A DNA stretch of 58,407 nt from BOG-1112 sp964635325 (GCA_964635325.1 CAZWOL010000010.1:1-58407), one strand, 5' to 3'; shown: positions 15,895 to 24,851, numbered from the stretch's first letter. Numbers and translations are program-made. The notes: generated by a model from the sequence alone, not told the origin.

Positions 15895-16242
15895 ATGGCT
15901 CTAAAGGAAGATGCGTCAAAGAACATAAAAAACCGTAGGTTGCAGCTTGGATTAACTCAACAGGGACTAGCGGATAGATGTCGTAAGACAATTAGGTACA
16001 TAAATTTTTTGGAAAATTCTGCTCAGAATATCACGATGGACACGCTTGAATCTATTGCGACAGCACTGGAATGTAAGGCAGTTGACTTGCTGCAACCTGT
16101 TAAAGGGGCGAAGAGAAAGCCTATAGCTATCCCTGACCACGGACCGGATAGCAGTGCGCTTCCAATCGAAATAAAAGGCGTAGATTATGCGATTAACCTA
16201 CTTAAGGAAGCACGTCGAACACTAGCCAAAGAGAAATCCTGA
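15895..16242 (+). CDS. Xre-family transcriptional regulator
   Basis: About 115 residues from ATG 15895, with GGGGGG seven bases upstream; a GTG at 15889 is in frame but lies over that signal. The helix-turn-helix is at about residues 8-60 (IKNRRLQLGLTQQGLADRCRKTIRYINFLEN). The C-terminal 50 residues form a helix of unknown purpose. Divergent from the exported operon, so it probably controls it and itself. Confidence 0.8.
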   Translation: MALKEDASKNIKNRRLQLGLTQQGLADRCRKTIRYINFLENSAQNITMDTLESIATALECKAVDLLQPVKGAKRKPIAIPDHGPDSSALPIEIKGVDYAINLLKEARRTLAKEKS

Positions 16243-16243
16243 T

Positions 16244-16636
16244 TTAGTGGTTAGGTGCTCCGGATATGCAAAAAGTAAGAGTGCATTCGGTGCCCATGTA
16301 AGTCCCCTCCGGATTTGACAAGAGAAGGATGGCCTCCTCTGTCTCATAGTCAAACGAGTACAACTCCCATCCGTCATTTACCAGGCCTTTTAAAATGTCT
16401 GCGACAACTCTGTCTGATAGTCTATGGATGTTTGTAGTGTTGCTTGTCACTGCCTTGAGTATTTGAAGAAAATCTGGAGCGTCAATCTTTTCTTGAATAA
16501 ACCTAAGAAATGCATCATCGGAGCTTTCATTCGCCTGTAGAATGCAAGATCCTAATATAGACAGTTGCCCAGAGCGGATTAGGAGATAGTCTACGGATTG
16601 TTGGCTAGTGCGTTTATCTTTGAAGGTGTCTTGCAT
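16244..16636 (-). CDS. Unknown protein (130 aa)
   Basis: Not recognised. Soluble, acidic, no signal peptide. GWELYSFDYETEEAILLLSNPEG suggests a small alpha-beta fold. It abuts the Xre gene tail to tail (1 bp between stops). The start at ATG 16636 is behind GGGAGG. Confidence 0.5.
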   Translation of the reverse strand: MQDTFKDKRTSQQSVDYLLIRSGQLSILGSCILQANESSDDAFLRFIQEKIDAPDFLQILKAVTSNTTNIHRLSDRVVADILKGLVNDGWELYSFDYETEEAILLLSNPEGTYMGTECTLTFCISGAPNH

Positions 16637-16855
16637 TTTCTGACCTCCCTTACTCTTCTCGGGAAACGGTTATCGATTCTTGAAGTGTGACGTGATGGTT
16701 GATGATAAAAAACCTTGCTGCTCATGGTTTTTAGGCTTATAAGCGATTGTATATGAAGGGTTTTTTTGATAAAAAAATATCTTTATTTCGGCGAGGTTTT
16801 ATGCTAGCGTAATTAAAGATGGTTAGCTGTACTTACGGCTCAGCTTTAGACAAAT

Positions 16856-16929
16856 AGTCGAAACCTGTGGGCAAATTTGAATCACTGGTCCGATAAAAAG
16901 GGCCCGGTCATTCAAATTTTTTTTCGACT
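16856..16929 (+). terminator. Long two-tier hairpin ahead of the AlpA-like gene
   Basis: Outer arms AGTCGAAA (16856-16863) and TTTCGACT (16922-16929), inner arms AAATTTGAAT (16873-16882) and ATTCAAATTT (16910-16919), and an apical ACTGG/CCGGT pairing. The inner stem is followed by a T run, so it could act as a terminator or attenuator about 22 bp before the ATG at 16951. The rest of 16637-16855 shows no gene. Confidence 0.5.
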
Positions 16930-16950
16930 TGGGTCTGAGGTTGAAACAAT

Positions 16951-17241
16951 ATGCAACTACCAAAGTCTACCAATGACTCTCTCCTGGGTCTTACTCGTGA
17001 CCCTGCAGCATCAATAGTTACACAAGATGCCACCAAGAAAAACGGAAACGCCAAGATAAGTACTCTGCTCACCTCTGAGCAGCTGTCAGAAATTCTCGGG
17101 GTATCTACTAAAACCTTGAATAATTGGCGTTACAAGGGTCTTATCCCGTATGCAAAGATAAATGGGCTGGTCCGCTATGATGAAGAGCAAATTCAAGAGT
17201 GGATAAAAAATAAAGCTAAGGAGTTTCCCAATGCAAAATGA
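16951..17241 (+). CDS. AlpA/MerR-type excisionase-like protein
   Basis: 96 residues. The C-terminal 60 residues form a winged helix (LLTSEQLSEILGVSTKTLNNW, then YAKINGLVRYDEEQIQEWI) of the excisionase/AlpA type. Analogous to 1675-1932 in element A but on the opposite side and in opposite orientation. It lies 81 bp before the integrase and probably acts with it. The N-terminal 35 residues are low-complexity. Confidence 0.7.
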   Translation: MQLPKSTNDSLLGLTRDPAASIVTQDATKKNGNAKISTLLTSEQLSEILGVSTKTLNNWRYKGLIPYAKINGLVRYDEEQIQEWIKNKAKEFPNAK

Positions 17242-17322
17242 TATAGGGAAACTCTGTTCTTTGACAATTGAATGGGTTTTCTTGGTTGGTTTGGGAATCC
17301 TCGTGATGAGGAAGAACAAATA

Positions 17323-18423
17323 ATGGCAATTAGAAAACGAAAAAGAAAAAATGGCTTTGCATATGTCGCTAGTTTTTTGGCGCCTGGTCGCAAAGAAATT
17401 TCAAAGACCTTCTTGCGAAAGCTTGACGCAGAGCGTTGGTTAACCTCGCAAAAGGAATTGTTGGCTTCAGGTGGTAGTTCAACCCATATCAGGATGACTG
17501 TAAGTGAGCTTGCAACATATTGGATTGAGAACTATGCGAGACATCAGAAGCAACCTACTTCTGTGAAGCGTGATGAACAAATGCTGAGGATTCAAATTCT
17601 CCCTACCTTGGGTAATTTGCGACTGATGGACGTCACACCACATCGAGTTGAGTTGTGGCTTTATCGTTTAAAGGACCAGAAGCTTTCTCCTAAATCCTGT
17701 AATAACTGCCTTGGTCTTTTGAAGAAGATGTTTACCGATGCGGTTCGTTGGGGATTCGTTAGGCAAAATGAGGTAGCTCGCGTACGACAGCTAAAAGCAC
17801 CTGAGACCGAAACTCTTTTTTGGACTCTGGAGGAAGGAAAGCGATTCATGGCTTACACCAAGGAAAGCTTTCCTGAAATGTATCCAGTTTTCGCAATTGC
17901 ACTCTATTCTGGACTGCGATTGGGAGAAATTCGTGCTCTGCAATGGGATTGTGTGGATTTGGAACGTGGAACCATCTTGGTGAAACGCAAGTTTTGTAAT
18001 GCACGCAGGTTAGTCGTAGAAGGTACGAAAGGTGGGAAAGCCCGTCAGGAACCAATAAACAAGCCTTTGCGAGACGTGCTGGTTGAACTCTTGGCAAGAC
18101 GGGATTCGGATTATGTGGTGCCGAGAGGGGCCTTCTCCTGGTCTCATGCTCACCGCATTATGGACCGGCTTTGTGAAGGGGCTGGCGTGCAAAGGATTCG
18201 GTTCCATGACCTACGCCATACCTTTGCTAGCCATCTGGTAATGGCTGGAACCCCAATCTACGACGTTAAAGTGCTGCTGGGGCATGCAGACCTCAAGACG
18301 ACTCAGAGATACGCCCATTTGTCCCCAGAGCACCTAAAAGGCGCTACGGACGTGCTTGATTTTGAGTCTGAGGCTTTGCCAGATAACGTGATTAGCCTGG
18401 CTTCAGGCGGAGGTAGAGAGTAG
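17323..18423 (+). CDS. Tyrosine integrase of element B (tmRNA-targeting)
   Basis: About 366 residues. ATG 17323 is preferred because MAIRKRKRKNG is the usual integrase N-terminus and GAGGAA lies upstream; the frame extends 17 codons further to ATG 17272. Numbered from that longer start, catalytic residues are Arg216 in YSGLRLGE, Lys253, His312-x-x-Arg315 in HDLRHTFASH, His338 in LLGHAD and Tyr347 in TTQRYAH, a complete set. The gene ends 61 bp from the ssrA 3' end, its likely target. Confidence 0.93.
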   Translation: MAIRKRKRKNGFAYVASFLAPGRKEISKTFLRKLDAERWLTSQKELLASGGSSTHIRMTVSELATYWIENYARHQKQPTSVKRDEQMLRIQILPTLGNLRLMDVTPHRVELWLYRLKDQKLSPKSCNNCLGLLKKMFTDAVRWGFVRQNEVARVRQLKAPETETLFWTLEEGKRFMAYTKESFPEMYPVFAIALYSGLRLGEIRALQWDCVDLERGTILVKRKFCNARRLVVEGTKGGKARQEPINKPLRDVLVELLARRDSDYVVPRGAFSWSHAHRIMDRLCEGAGVQRIRFHDLRHTFASHLVMAGTPIYDVKVLLGHADLKTTQRYAHLSPEHLKGATDVLDFESEALPDNVISLASGGGRE

Positions 18424-18430
18424 GACTAAA

Positions 18431-18438
18431 GTTGGACT
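18431..18438 (+). repeat. GTTGGACT motif near the ssrA-side end of element B
   Basis: The same octamer occurs twice at 8575-8594 just inside the other end of element B. Possible arm-type integrase site; short, so chance is not excluded. Confidence 0.3.
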
Positions 18439-18481
18439 CTCTTTTGGATTTTTGTTATTTTATTAACAATATCGGTAGGTT

Positions 18482-18508
18482 AAATGGTGGAGGTGGCGGG
18501 AGTTGAAC
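18482..18508. repeat. ssrA-end attachment site of element B
   Basis: Overlaps the tmRNA 3' end (acceptor stem and T-arm region) and matches 8429-8455 with one mismatch. The integrated element leaves the tmRNA sequence intact at this side. Confidence 0.75.
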
Positions 18509-18836
18509 CCGCGTCCATATCCGGGGCCACCCTAAGCGCTACATGTTTGTCTAGCAGTTTGTCCTCTTGACTGGGACGCCCACTAGCAGGCTGCCCAATC
18601 CGCATCTTGGGAAAGTGTTAGATGAAAGCCTCCGAGATGCAACCTTCATCCTGAGCCGGGACATGACAGCCTTTATACCGCTCCGGCAGCAGTATAGGGC
18701 TGAGTTGCCTAATTAGGCAGCTTTTAATTGAACGTTGCCAGTTAAGGCATGAAACGCGTAATTAACCAGGTTACGTTTCCACCCTGGACATGCTCTCATA
18801 GGCTCCAGCCGCACATGTCGAAACCGTGACACCCCC
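18485..18836 (-). ncRNA. ssrA: Transfer-messenger RNA (tmRNA)
   Basis: 352 nt. The 5' end GGGGGTG pairs with CACCTCC before ACCA at the 3' end to form the acceptor stem, and CGGGTTCAACTCCCG is the T-arm. The mRNA-like part has the frame GGC AAC GTT CAA TTA AAA GCT GCC TAA (18739 down to 18713), giving the tag GNVQLKAA. The stop lies in the palindrome TGCCTAATTAGGCA, as expected for helix 5. The tag ends in AA like known tags. Tags stalled-ribosome products for proteolysis. CCA is encoded. The resume codon is inferred from the frame. Confidence 0.93.
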
Positions 18837-18861
18837 AAAAGAAAGTCTCGAACATATAGCG

Positions 18862-18890
18862 CTTTTACGGGATTTCTGCCCTTTAGTCAA
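18862..18890 (-). promoter_or_regulatory. Probable ssrA promoter
   Basis: Read on the minus strand: TTGACT (18885-18890), 17-bp spacer, TAAAAG (18862-18867), about 25 bp before the mature tmRNA 5' end. Near-consensus sigma-70 -35 box with a fair -10 box; the short leader would be removed by RNase P. Confidence 0.55.
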
Positions 18891-18913
18891 TAAATCGCCA
18901 TTGCATCATCTGC

Positions 18914-18919
18914 TATAAT
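18914..18919 (+). promoter_or_regulatory. Consensus -10 box, possible promoter for 19074 operon
   Basis: A perfect TATAAT on the plus strand, 155 bp before the hydrolase start. The -35 position (TAAATC) is poor. The stretch to 19073 has no other supported feature. Confidence 0.3.
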
Positions 18920-19073
18920 CGAATTATTGATGACTGCATATGCAATCTGATCCGATTCGATGCTCACAGGGGCTAAGCAGGCGACCCTTTCATCTGCCTC
19001 GGGGGAGCAGGGACTGCTTAGGGATTGTCTTTGCAGAGATCAATGATTCGCCTTCTGAACTGAGAAAAAAGAA

Positions 19074-19940
19074 ATGGATTCCAAAGAACAAGACGCCAAG
19101 CTTCGAACCATCGTCTATGTTTGTCCCGTGGACCATAGCGGGACATCGCTATTTATCAAAGGATGGATCTCACCTAAGGAACGTAGCCAAACTATTCCTA
19201 TAGTTCTTGTGCATGATTTAGATGAATCGACAGATGACTATGTGCGGTTTGCAGAGGAGCTAGCGAACGCAGGCTTTAATGTATACTGTTTTGAGATGCG
19301 CATTCAATCGAAGCTACTCAAAGGTTCATCTATGCTGAACTTTGAGACGCTCGCAAGTGATCTTCTGCAAGTGGTTGCTTGGATCAAACATAAAGAGCTA
19401 GGCAAGCGTCCGATCATTGTTGGTCAGGGAGTTGGCTCACTTGTTTGTCTTTATTTCGTACAGAATTTTAGTAAATTTTGCTCAGCAGTCGTTTTTAGTT
19501 CTCCACTTTTTTCTTTACATGTAAATGTGCATCCTCTTCGAAGATTTGCGATTCGTACGCTTGCTAAAGTTGCTCCATTTTTGCCGACGCCACGTTGGTT
19601 ATCCTTTCATTTTTCAGACCCTGCAAAAAAAGATCTTAAAAAGCGTAAGCGACGTTTACCTCTTTATTTTACTCAGGAGTTGCTTGTTGCGATTTCACGT
19701 TCGCATAAACTGTTTTCTCGTGTGAGTATACCTACATTGTTGTTATGTCCTGGAGCTGATCCCATTTGCCGCTATGATTTTTTGAAGCGTTTGGTTTCGA
19801 AGCATAAAGACGAAGACAAAATGTCGATGCATATGTTTGATAATGAAGGGCATCAGTTGCTCACTCTCAGTGAAGAATTTCTTCAAGGTGTATTGAAAAT
19901 ACTCATTCCTTGGTTAAAAAAATATGGAAGTCAGTCCTAA
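19074..19940 (+). CDS. Alpha/beta hydrolase-fold protein lacking the nucleophile
   Basis: 288 residues with the serine-hydrolase (monoacylglycerol lipase-like) outline: IPIVLVHDLDES (41-52) where HGxxES is usual, the elbow strand PIIVGQGVGSLV (113-124), acid Asp229 in CPGADPICR and His260 in NEGHQLL. The elbow reads G117-Q-G119-V-G121, so the expected GxSxG serine is Gly. Asp and His are kept. It overlaps the next gene by 17 bp and is likely co-translated with it. Either a non-catalytic partner or scaffold, or a different chemistry; Ser122 is one residue past the elbow and an unlikely substitute. Confidence 0.75.
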   Translation: MDSKEQDAKLRTIVYVCPVDHSGTSLFIKGWISPKERSQTIPIVLVHDLDESTDDYVRFAEELANAGFNVYCFEMRIQSKLLKGSSMLNFETLASDLLQVVAWIKHKELGKRPIIVGQGVGSLVCLYFVQNFSKFCSAVVFSSPLFSLHVNVHPLRRFAIRTLAKVAPFLPTPRWLSFHFSDPAKKDLKKRKRRLPLYFTQELLVAISRSHKLFSRVSIPTLLLCPGADPICRYDFLKRLVSKHKDEDKMSMHMFDNEGHQLLTLSEEFLQGVLKILIPWLKKYGSQS

Positions 19941-22326
19941 GAATTCTTTGGATCCTGTCGTCATTTTAGGTTCTCGTATCTGGCGCCTAAAACATGTATT
20001 TTACGCATTATGTCTTGTATTCCATGTTCTGACAGCTTTTCTTTTGGCGCTTTGCATAACCCTAAGCTGGTATTGGCTGAATCCTGAAGCAACGCAGAGT
20101 AGTGTTTGGCTCGGAATTCTAAGCTTTTCTATACTGCTTATCTTTTATGATTGGAAACCGTTTCATCTTCGTCAGGACTCTCTCCTACTTTGGATGGATA
20201 TGCGTTATCCAGACTCTCGTCCTTCCATTTATGATCCCAAAAGTTGGGATAATGCAGAGTTTCGTTTACTTTGGTTTGCTCGATTTGAAGAGTTTTTACT
20301 CGAACTTCGTCATTTGGAGTGGAGAAGAGCTCGGAATCAATTCAGCGCGCTTTTGCTGCCATTTGTTCTAACATGCTTTATGTGGACATGGACAGGCTCG
20401 GCATTTTTGTCTAATATTTGGAGTCTTGTAAAATCGGCTTCTCATGCGGGAGTCTATCTTGCTGTATTGCAGGGTGATTCTGATGCAAAGGTTGGTGAAC
20501 CTATCTATCTAGATTCTGCTAATCTTAAAAAGATCAGGCTCTCCCGGAATAATCTCATTCAACTCACTTATTTGGTGCCATTTCGTGAGCAAGCTCCATC
20601 TGTAGACCTTAGCAAGTCTAGTGATGAGAAACCTCTACAGAGTTTTCAATTGAGTCCACAGCAGATCGATGGTGAACATGCTTATCGTATGGAGTTCTCC
20701 GTGTCGGAGACTGCGCTTCTGTTCATCCGAGATTTTAGTTCTAAAGCTATCGCTGATATTGAAGTTGCTCGGGCACCTTTTCCCGAGCTTACCCTGCAAG
20801 CAACAGAAGCGATTGCTAAAGATTGGCCTGATGATAAACCTGTCAACCTCCTTATTACAGCACACTCGAAAAATCCTTTGCAGCAAATCAATATTGTTTT
20901 GAATGTAAATGGCCGTCAGTACCGTGAGTCAGTCCAAACAGTCAGTGGTGATGATACGTTGCAGGCGGATGTTCAGCATTCGTTGTCACTGGAGCGTTAC
21001 GTAGAAGCAGATTCAGCAAGTATTGAAATTAGAGCGGAAGGAATTGATCGTGCAGTTCCTAATCCAGGAGTGGGTTATAGTGCGCCTCTAGTTATTGAAA
21101 CCATTAGTAGTTATGGGCGTTATCGAAAGACTTTGGGCAGTTTACGCGAAATTAAAGAGTCTTTGGATGCTGCGCTTTCAAAAGCGAACGCTAATTTGAA
21201 AAATGATACACTTGAAATTATGGATCGTATCCAAAAAGATGCAGGTGAAAGCCCATTCTTTGATTCATTAGATCGTCTGCAAATTCAAAATATCTCTACT
21301 CTACTAAAGCAAACAATTTCAGAACCAGACCTAAAGAAGATCTATGCGTTGAATAGTAGTATGGGTGCGTTTCTTGAAGAGCATGAAATGCTTGATGATC
21401 GTGAGCGAGATCGTGACTTCTTTGTAGCAGCTCGAGGTCTATCTCGTCTATTGCAGAGTGATGGCCCATCAAGTGCGGTCAGTCGTCTTGCTTCAGAAAA
21501 ATTACTAGATTTTCTGAGTGATCGAAAAAAGCGATGGAAAGTCAGAGTAAAACGATTGCTACACCCAGAAAATTTGAAGATGAAAAAGAAAGTAATGGAA
21601 GGGGAAATGTTTTCCAATGCCATTCGTGAAATTATGCAAACGAATTTGACGAATCAAAATTCAAAGCAACGATCTGAAAGGCTCTTAGCGGAGACGGTAT
21701 CGTCCTATCGTCAGTGGATAGATTCCCTTGAGGCTCAGGAAGACAAGGAACATGAGAGCTTAGAAAAGCAACGTCAGAAAGGTTTGGCTTCGGCTCGAGA
21801 TGAGTTGCAAGAGTTACAGAAACGACAAATTAACGTCTCCAAGCTCATGCATGGTGCAGATTCAAAAACTCGTTCAATCTTGGAAGAGAATTGGGCTGCT
21901 GCACGGATGCATGAAAATACAAATGTTGCAGCAGGCCTGAAGTTAGAAGAGAAGCTTAAGGCTCTAGCTCCTGAATCTGCAGAGCGACTGAGTGCAGCTG
22001 TAGAGGCAATGAAGCTAACTATTGAAAAAGGCAATTCCGGAGACTTCATAGCGGCTGAGAGCTTTGCTGATTTGTCGAGTCGGCTTCTGCATCAGGCGGC
22101 GAAGAAAGCTAAAGAGGATCAGCAGAAAAAGACTCGCCGAGACCGTCGCAATAGCAAAGATAGCTATTATGGACGTTCTATTATTGGAGGCGATATAGAA
22201 ACGCAGCATGAGTATAGGGTCGACCCTCGCTATAGAGAAGAAGTTCTGGACGAAGTTGTCAAATCCGATTACGAGGGAGAGAGTAGAGCTCTTCTTAATA
22301 ACTTTTTAAAGAGAATGATTCGATGA
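19924..22326 (+). CDS. Large membrane protein resembling DUF4175
   Basis: 800 residues. Three N-terminal membrane helices (about 25-50, 60-76, 140-166) are followed by a beta-rich exported region (about 175-400) and a long charged coiled-coil part (400-760). The C-terminus has HEYRVDPRYREEVLDEVV...ALLNNFLKR, the layout of proteins called DUF4175 in proteobacteria. Such genes commonly sit in operons with regulatory or MoxR/VWA-type genes; here the partners are an alpha/beta hydrolase homologue and a 97-aa basic protein. The function is unknown; an envelope role is likely. Confidence 0.55.
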   Translation: MEVSPKNSLDPVVILGSRIWRLKHVFYALCLVFHVLTAFLLALCITLSWYWLNPEATQSSVWLGILSFSILLIFYDWKPFHLRQDSLLLWMDMRYPDSRPSIYDPKSWDNAEFRLLWFARFEEFLLELRHLEWRRARNQFSALLLPFVLTCFMWTWTGSAFLSNIWSLVKSASHAGVYLAVLQGDSDAKVGEPIYLDSANLKKIRLSRNNLIQLTYLVPFREQAPSVDLSKSSDEKPLQSFQLSPQQIDGEHAYRMEFSVSETALLFIRDFSSKAIADIEVARAPFPELTLQATEAIAKDWPDDKPVNLLITAHSKNPLQQINIVLNVNGRQYRESVQTVSGDDTLQADVQHSLSLERYVEADSASIEIRAEGIDRAVPNPGVGYSAPLVIETISSYGRYRKTLGSLREIKESLDAALSKANANLKNDTLEIMDRIQKDAGESPFFDSLDRLQIQNISTLLKQTISEPDLKKIYALNSSMGAFLEEHEMLDDRERDRDFFVAARGLSRLLQSDGPSSAVSRLASEKLLDFLSDRKKRWKVRVKRLLHPENLKMKKKVMEGEMFSNAIREIMQTNLTNQNSKQRSERLLAETVSSYRQWIDSLEAQEDKEHESLEKQRQKGLASARDELQELQKRQINVSKLMHGADSKTRSILEENWAAARMHENTNVAAGLKLEEKLKALAPESAERLSAAVEAMKLTIEKGNSGDFIAAESFADLSSRLLHQAAKKAKEDQQKKTRRDRRNSKDSYYGRSIIGGDIETQHEYRVDPRYREEVLDEVVKSDYEGESRALLNNFLKRMIR

Positions 22327-22616
22327 TGCACACCCACCTTAATAAGGAACAGCTTAGCCACCAGCTTTCCAAGTGGGGGCGTGAGCTCTTGGAGCAGCGA
22401 CAGGTCTTATCCCGTCTAAGAGGGCTGCTTCCCCAGCGTTTTCATAAAGCTGTTGAAGAAGTTCGTCGCAAGGGAATACGCAAAAATATACAACGTCGAG
22501 CTTTGCTTGAACCAACCTACTTAGCCCACCTTGATGAATTCAATCAGCTCAATTACGAGGTTCTTAGGACCAAAATTGAGTGGGATACGCATCGCATGCT
22601 GCATCAAATAAAATAG
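22323..22616 (+). CDS. Small basic protein (97 aa)
   Basis: Starts inside the stop of the preceding gene (ATGATG overlap), so it is translationally coupled. Arg/Lys-rich and helical (LSKWGRELLEQRQVLSRLRGLLPQ). No domain recognised. Third gene of the operon with the DUF4175-like protein. Confidence 0.6.
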   Translation: MMHTHLNKEQLSHQLSKWGRELLEQRQVLSRLRGLLPQRFHKAVEEVRRKGIRKNIQRRALLEPTYLAHLDEFNQLNYEVLRTKIEWDTHRMLHQIK

Positions 22617-22686
22617 AAGAGCCAGAAAACGAACTTTCTGCTAAGTTGTCTTCGCTGAATCTCATCCTGAGCATGTGGGGGAAAAA

Positions 22687-24669
22687 GTGAGTCAAGTTAT
22701 CTTTGCTGTTCTTGCCGTCTCGGTCTTCTCGTTTTTTGCTTATTCCATTCGCAGACGTTGGTTGCAGATGACCTCCATTGGTCAAGGATTTGAAGAGCCG
22801 CGTTTTGATCACGTATTGTCACGTATCCGTGATGTTGTGGTTGAAGGACTCTTGCAGCGACGGATGTATACGGATTTGGGTGCAGCAACTATGCACTTGA
22901 TTATTTTTTGGGGTTTTTTCATCGTCTCCTTGGGGACACTTGAGACGCTGCTTAGTGGTGTATTCCCTTCAGCTACACTTCATCATTGGCTTGGTACAGC
23001 TAATCCTTTTTATAAAATCTATGCGGTGAGCCAAGAGTGGACCAATACGCTAGTGAGTTCCGCAATTCTTTTTGCAATCGCTCGCCGCTTGTTTTTTCCT
23101 CCTAAACGTTTTTCAGGCCTTGCTTCTCAGTCAAGGATTGATGCCTACATTGTCCTTGGATTGATCGGAGGCTTGGTAAGTACTGCGTTGCTTTATATTG
23201 GAGTGCAAGCCAACGAAACACAAGATATCGGTGTTCTGATGATCGCTCCGCAACTTGCGCGCATACTCTTCGGATGGAGTGATAGCCCCGAACATTGGAG
23301 CCTGGTTGCTACGGTGATCTGGTGGTTGCATGTGGTGATTCTTTTTAGTTTTACGTGCTTTCTTCCCTATTCAAAGCATCAGCATTTGATTTGGGTATGG
23401 CCTAATATTTTCTTTAAGAGTCATAAAGGAAGCGGTCGTCTGCGTCCTATGAAATTTGCGGAAGATGCAGAGTCCTTTGGTGTAGGAGCAGCAGACGGTT
23501 TTACTTGGAAGCAAATGCTTGATGGTATGGCTTGTGTGGAATGTGGACGTTGCACAGCAGTTTGCCCCGCAAATCAAACCGGTAAGGCTCTGGACCCTCG
23601 TCGTATTATCAAAGACATCAAAGAAGCAATGTTGGATGCAACTGAGCATCCCGTAGAAAAACGAAAAAAACTGATCGGAGAGATTGTCACTCCAGAAGAG
23701 TTATGGGCGTGCACAAGCTGTGGTGCATGTATGCATGCATGTCCCCTCCATATCGAACACATTCCAGCAATTGTTGATATGCGTCGCTTTATGACTATGA
23801 CTGAAGGAAACGTACCTGCTGAACTTCAGACGACGTTGCAAAACCTTGAAGGGCAGTCTAACCCCTGGGGCTTTAACGAATCGCAACGAGCAGATTGGGC
23901 CAAAGGGTTGGATGTTAAAACTATGGCTGATACTAAAGGAGAGGTTGAGTATCTCTTTTGGGTTGGATGTGCGGGCTCGTTTGATGAGCGCTACAAGAAG
24001 GTTTCGCGAGCAATCAGCAACGTTTTAAATGATGCAAAAGTAAGTTTCGCAATTCTAGGAACCGAAGAACGTTGCAATGGAGATACAGCTCGTCGTGCAG
24101 GAAACGAATATCTAGCAGATATGCAGATCAAGGAGAATATCGAGTCCTTTAAAAAATATAATGTGAAGAAAGTTGTGACCGGATGTCCACACTGTTTTAA
24201 TACCATTAAAAATGAATATCCAGATTTTGGCTTCCAACCCCAAGAGGTTATTCACCACAGTGAACTAATCCAACGCCTCATTAGCGAAAAGAAAATTCAG
24301 CCCAAAGCGGGTACTGTTGAAAGTATGACCTACCACGACTCCTGTTATCTAGGTCGACATAATGATGTTTACGAAGAACCTCGTCTGGCTCTTGCAAATG
24401 CGACCAAAGAAGGTCAATTGCGTGAGATGCCTCGCAATAAAGAAAAAGGATTCTGCTGCGGTGCCGGTGGTGCTCGTATGTGGATGGAAGAAAAAGAGGG
24501 AGAACGTGTGAATGTTAACCGAACACGTGAGGCCCTTGCTACCGGGGCAAAAACAATTGCGACAGCATGTCCATTTTGTATGACTATGATGCGTGACGGA
24601 ATTGCGGCTCATAGCAAAGAAAAAGAAGTGGAAGTCTTGGATATTGCTGAGCTGGTGAGTATGGGCTAA
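22687..24669 (+). CDS. Membrane heme/Fe-S oxidoreductase (ETF:menaquinone oxidoreductase type)
   Basis: About 660 residues. The start GTG 22687 has GGGGGA 5 bases upstream; a GTG at 22675 is also in frame. The N-terminal half is membrane-embedded and resembles the nitrate-reductase gamma / cytochrome b unit, with several His in helices (about 70-230). Two 4Fe-4S motifs follow: CVECGRCTAVCP (about 283-294) and CTSCGACMHACP (about 342-353). Then come two CCG domains with GCPHC and SCYLGRHND...CCGAGGARMW...CPFC. This architecture is that of HdrD/DsrK-like proteins proposed to pass electrons from electron-transfer flavoprotein to menaquinone in beta-oxidation. An acyl-CoA dehydrogenase (48141-50024) and a FadL-type porin in the window fit this. 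Confidence 0.85.
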   Translation: MSQVIFAVLAVSVFSFFAYSIRRRWLQMTSIGQGFEEPRFDHVLSRIRDVVVEGLLQRRMYTDLGAATMHLIIFWGFFIVSLGTLETLLSGVFPSATLHHWLGTANPFYKIYAVSQEWTNTLVSSAILFAIARRLFFPPKRFSGLASQSRIDAYIVLGLIGGLVSTALLYIGVQANETQDIGVLMIAPQLARILFGWSDSPEHWSLVATVIWWLHVVILFSFTCFLPYSKHQHLIWVWPNIFFKSHKGSGRLRPMKFAEDAESFGVGAADGFTWKQMLDGMACVECGRCTAVCPANQTGKALDPRRIIKDIKEAMLDATEHPVEKRKKLIGEIVTPEELWACTSCGACMHACPLHIEHIPAIVDMRRFMTMTEGNVPAELQTTLQNLEGQSNPWGFNESQRADWAKGLDVKTMADTKGEVEYLFWVGCAGSFDERYKKVSRAISNVLNDAKVSFAILGTEERCNGDTARRAGNEYLADMQIKENIESFKKYNVKKVVTGCPHCFNTIKNEYPDFGFQPQEVIHHSELIQRLISEKKIQPKAGTVESMTYHDSCYLGRHNDVYEEPRLALANATKEGQLREMPRNKEKGFCCGAGGARMWMEEKEGERVNVNRTREALATGAKTIATACPFCMTMMRDGIAAHSKEKEVEVLDIAELVSMG

Positions 24670-24851
24670 GGCATACTCTCGGAGTCTGCGTAGCAGGCCC
24701 CACGACTACGCTCAGGGCAGGCTCCATCGAGGGATCGCCTGCTTAGCCAGGTGCTTTTACATCGAAGCTTTCGTCGAAGATCTTACGCAGCTCAATGTAG
24801 ACGATCCCTGGCTCCACTACGTTTTGCTCGGGATGACGACAATTGTTAGGC

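Larger units (their letters stand above)
8432..18484. mobile_element. Element B: genomic island in the ssrA 3' end
   Basis: About 10 kb between the ssrA-end copy (8429-8455) and ssrA itself. The integrase gene is at the ssrA end and points at the gene, the classical layout of tmRNA-targeting islands. Cargo: DUF559/Vsr-like unknown, zinc-finger protein, broken SDH_sah protease, serine recombinase, four exported proteins, Xre regulator and an unknown, then an AlpA-like gene and integrase. GTTGGACT repeats occur inside both ends. Confidence 0.75.

Noticed and set aside
24670..24851. Possible small RNA or terminator between two convergent genes
   Set aside because: There are some G-C rich inverted bits (for example near 24700-24750) but no clear stem plus T run, so no feature is claimed.
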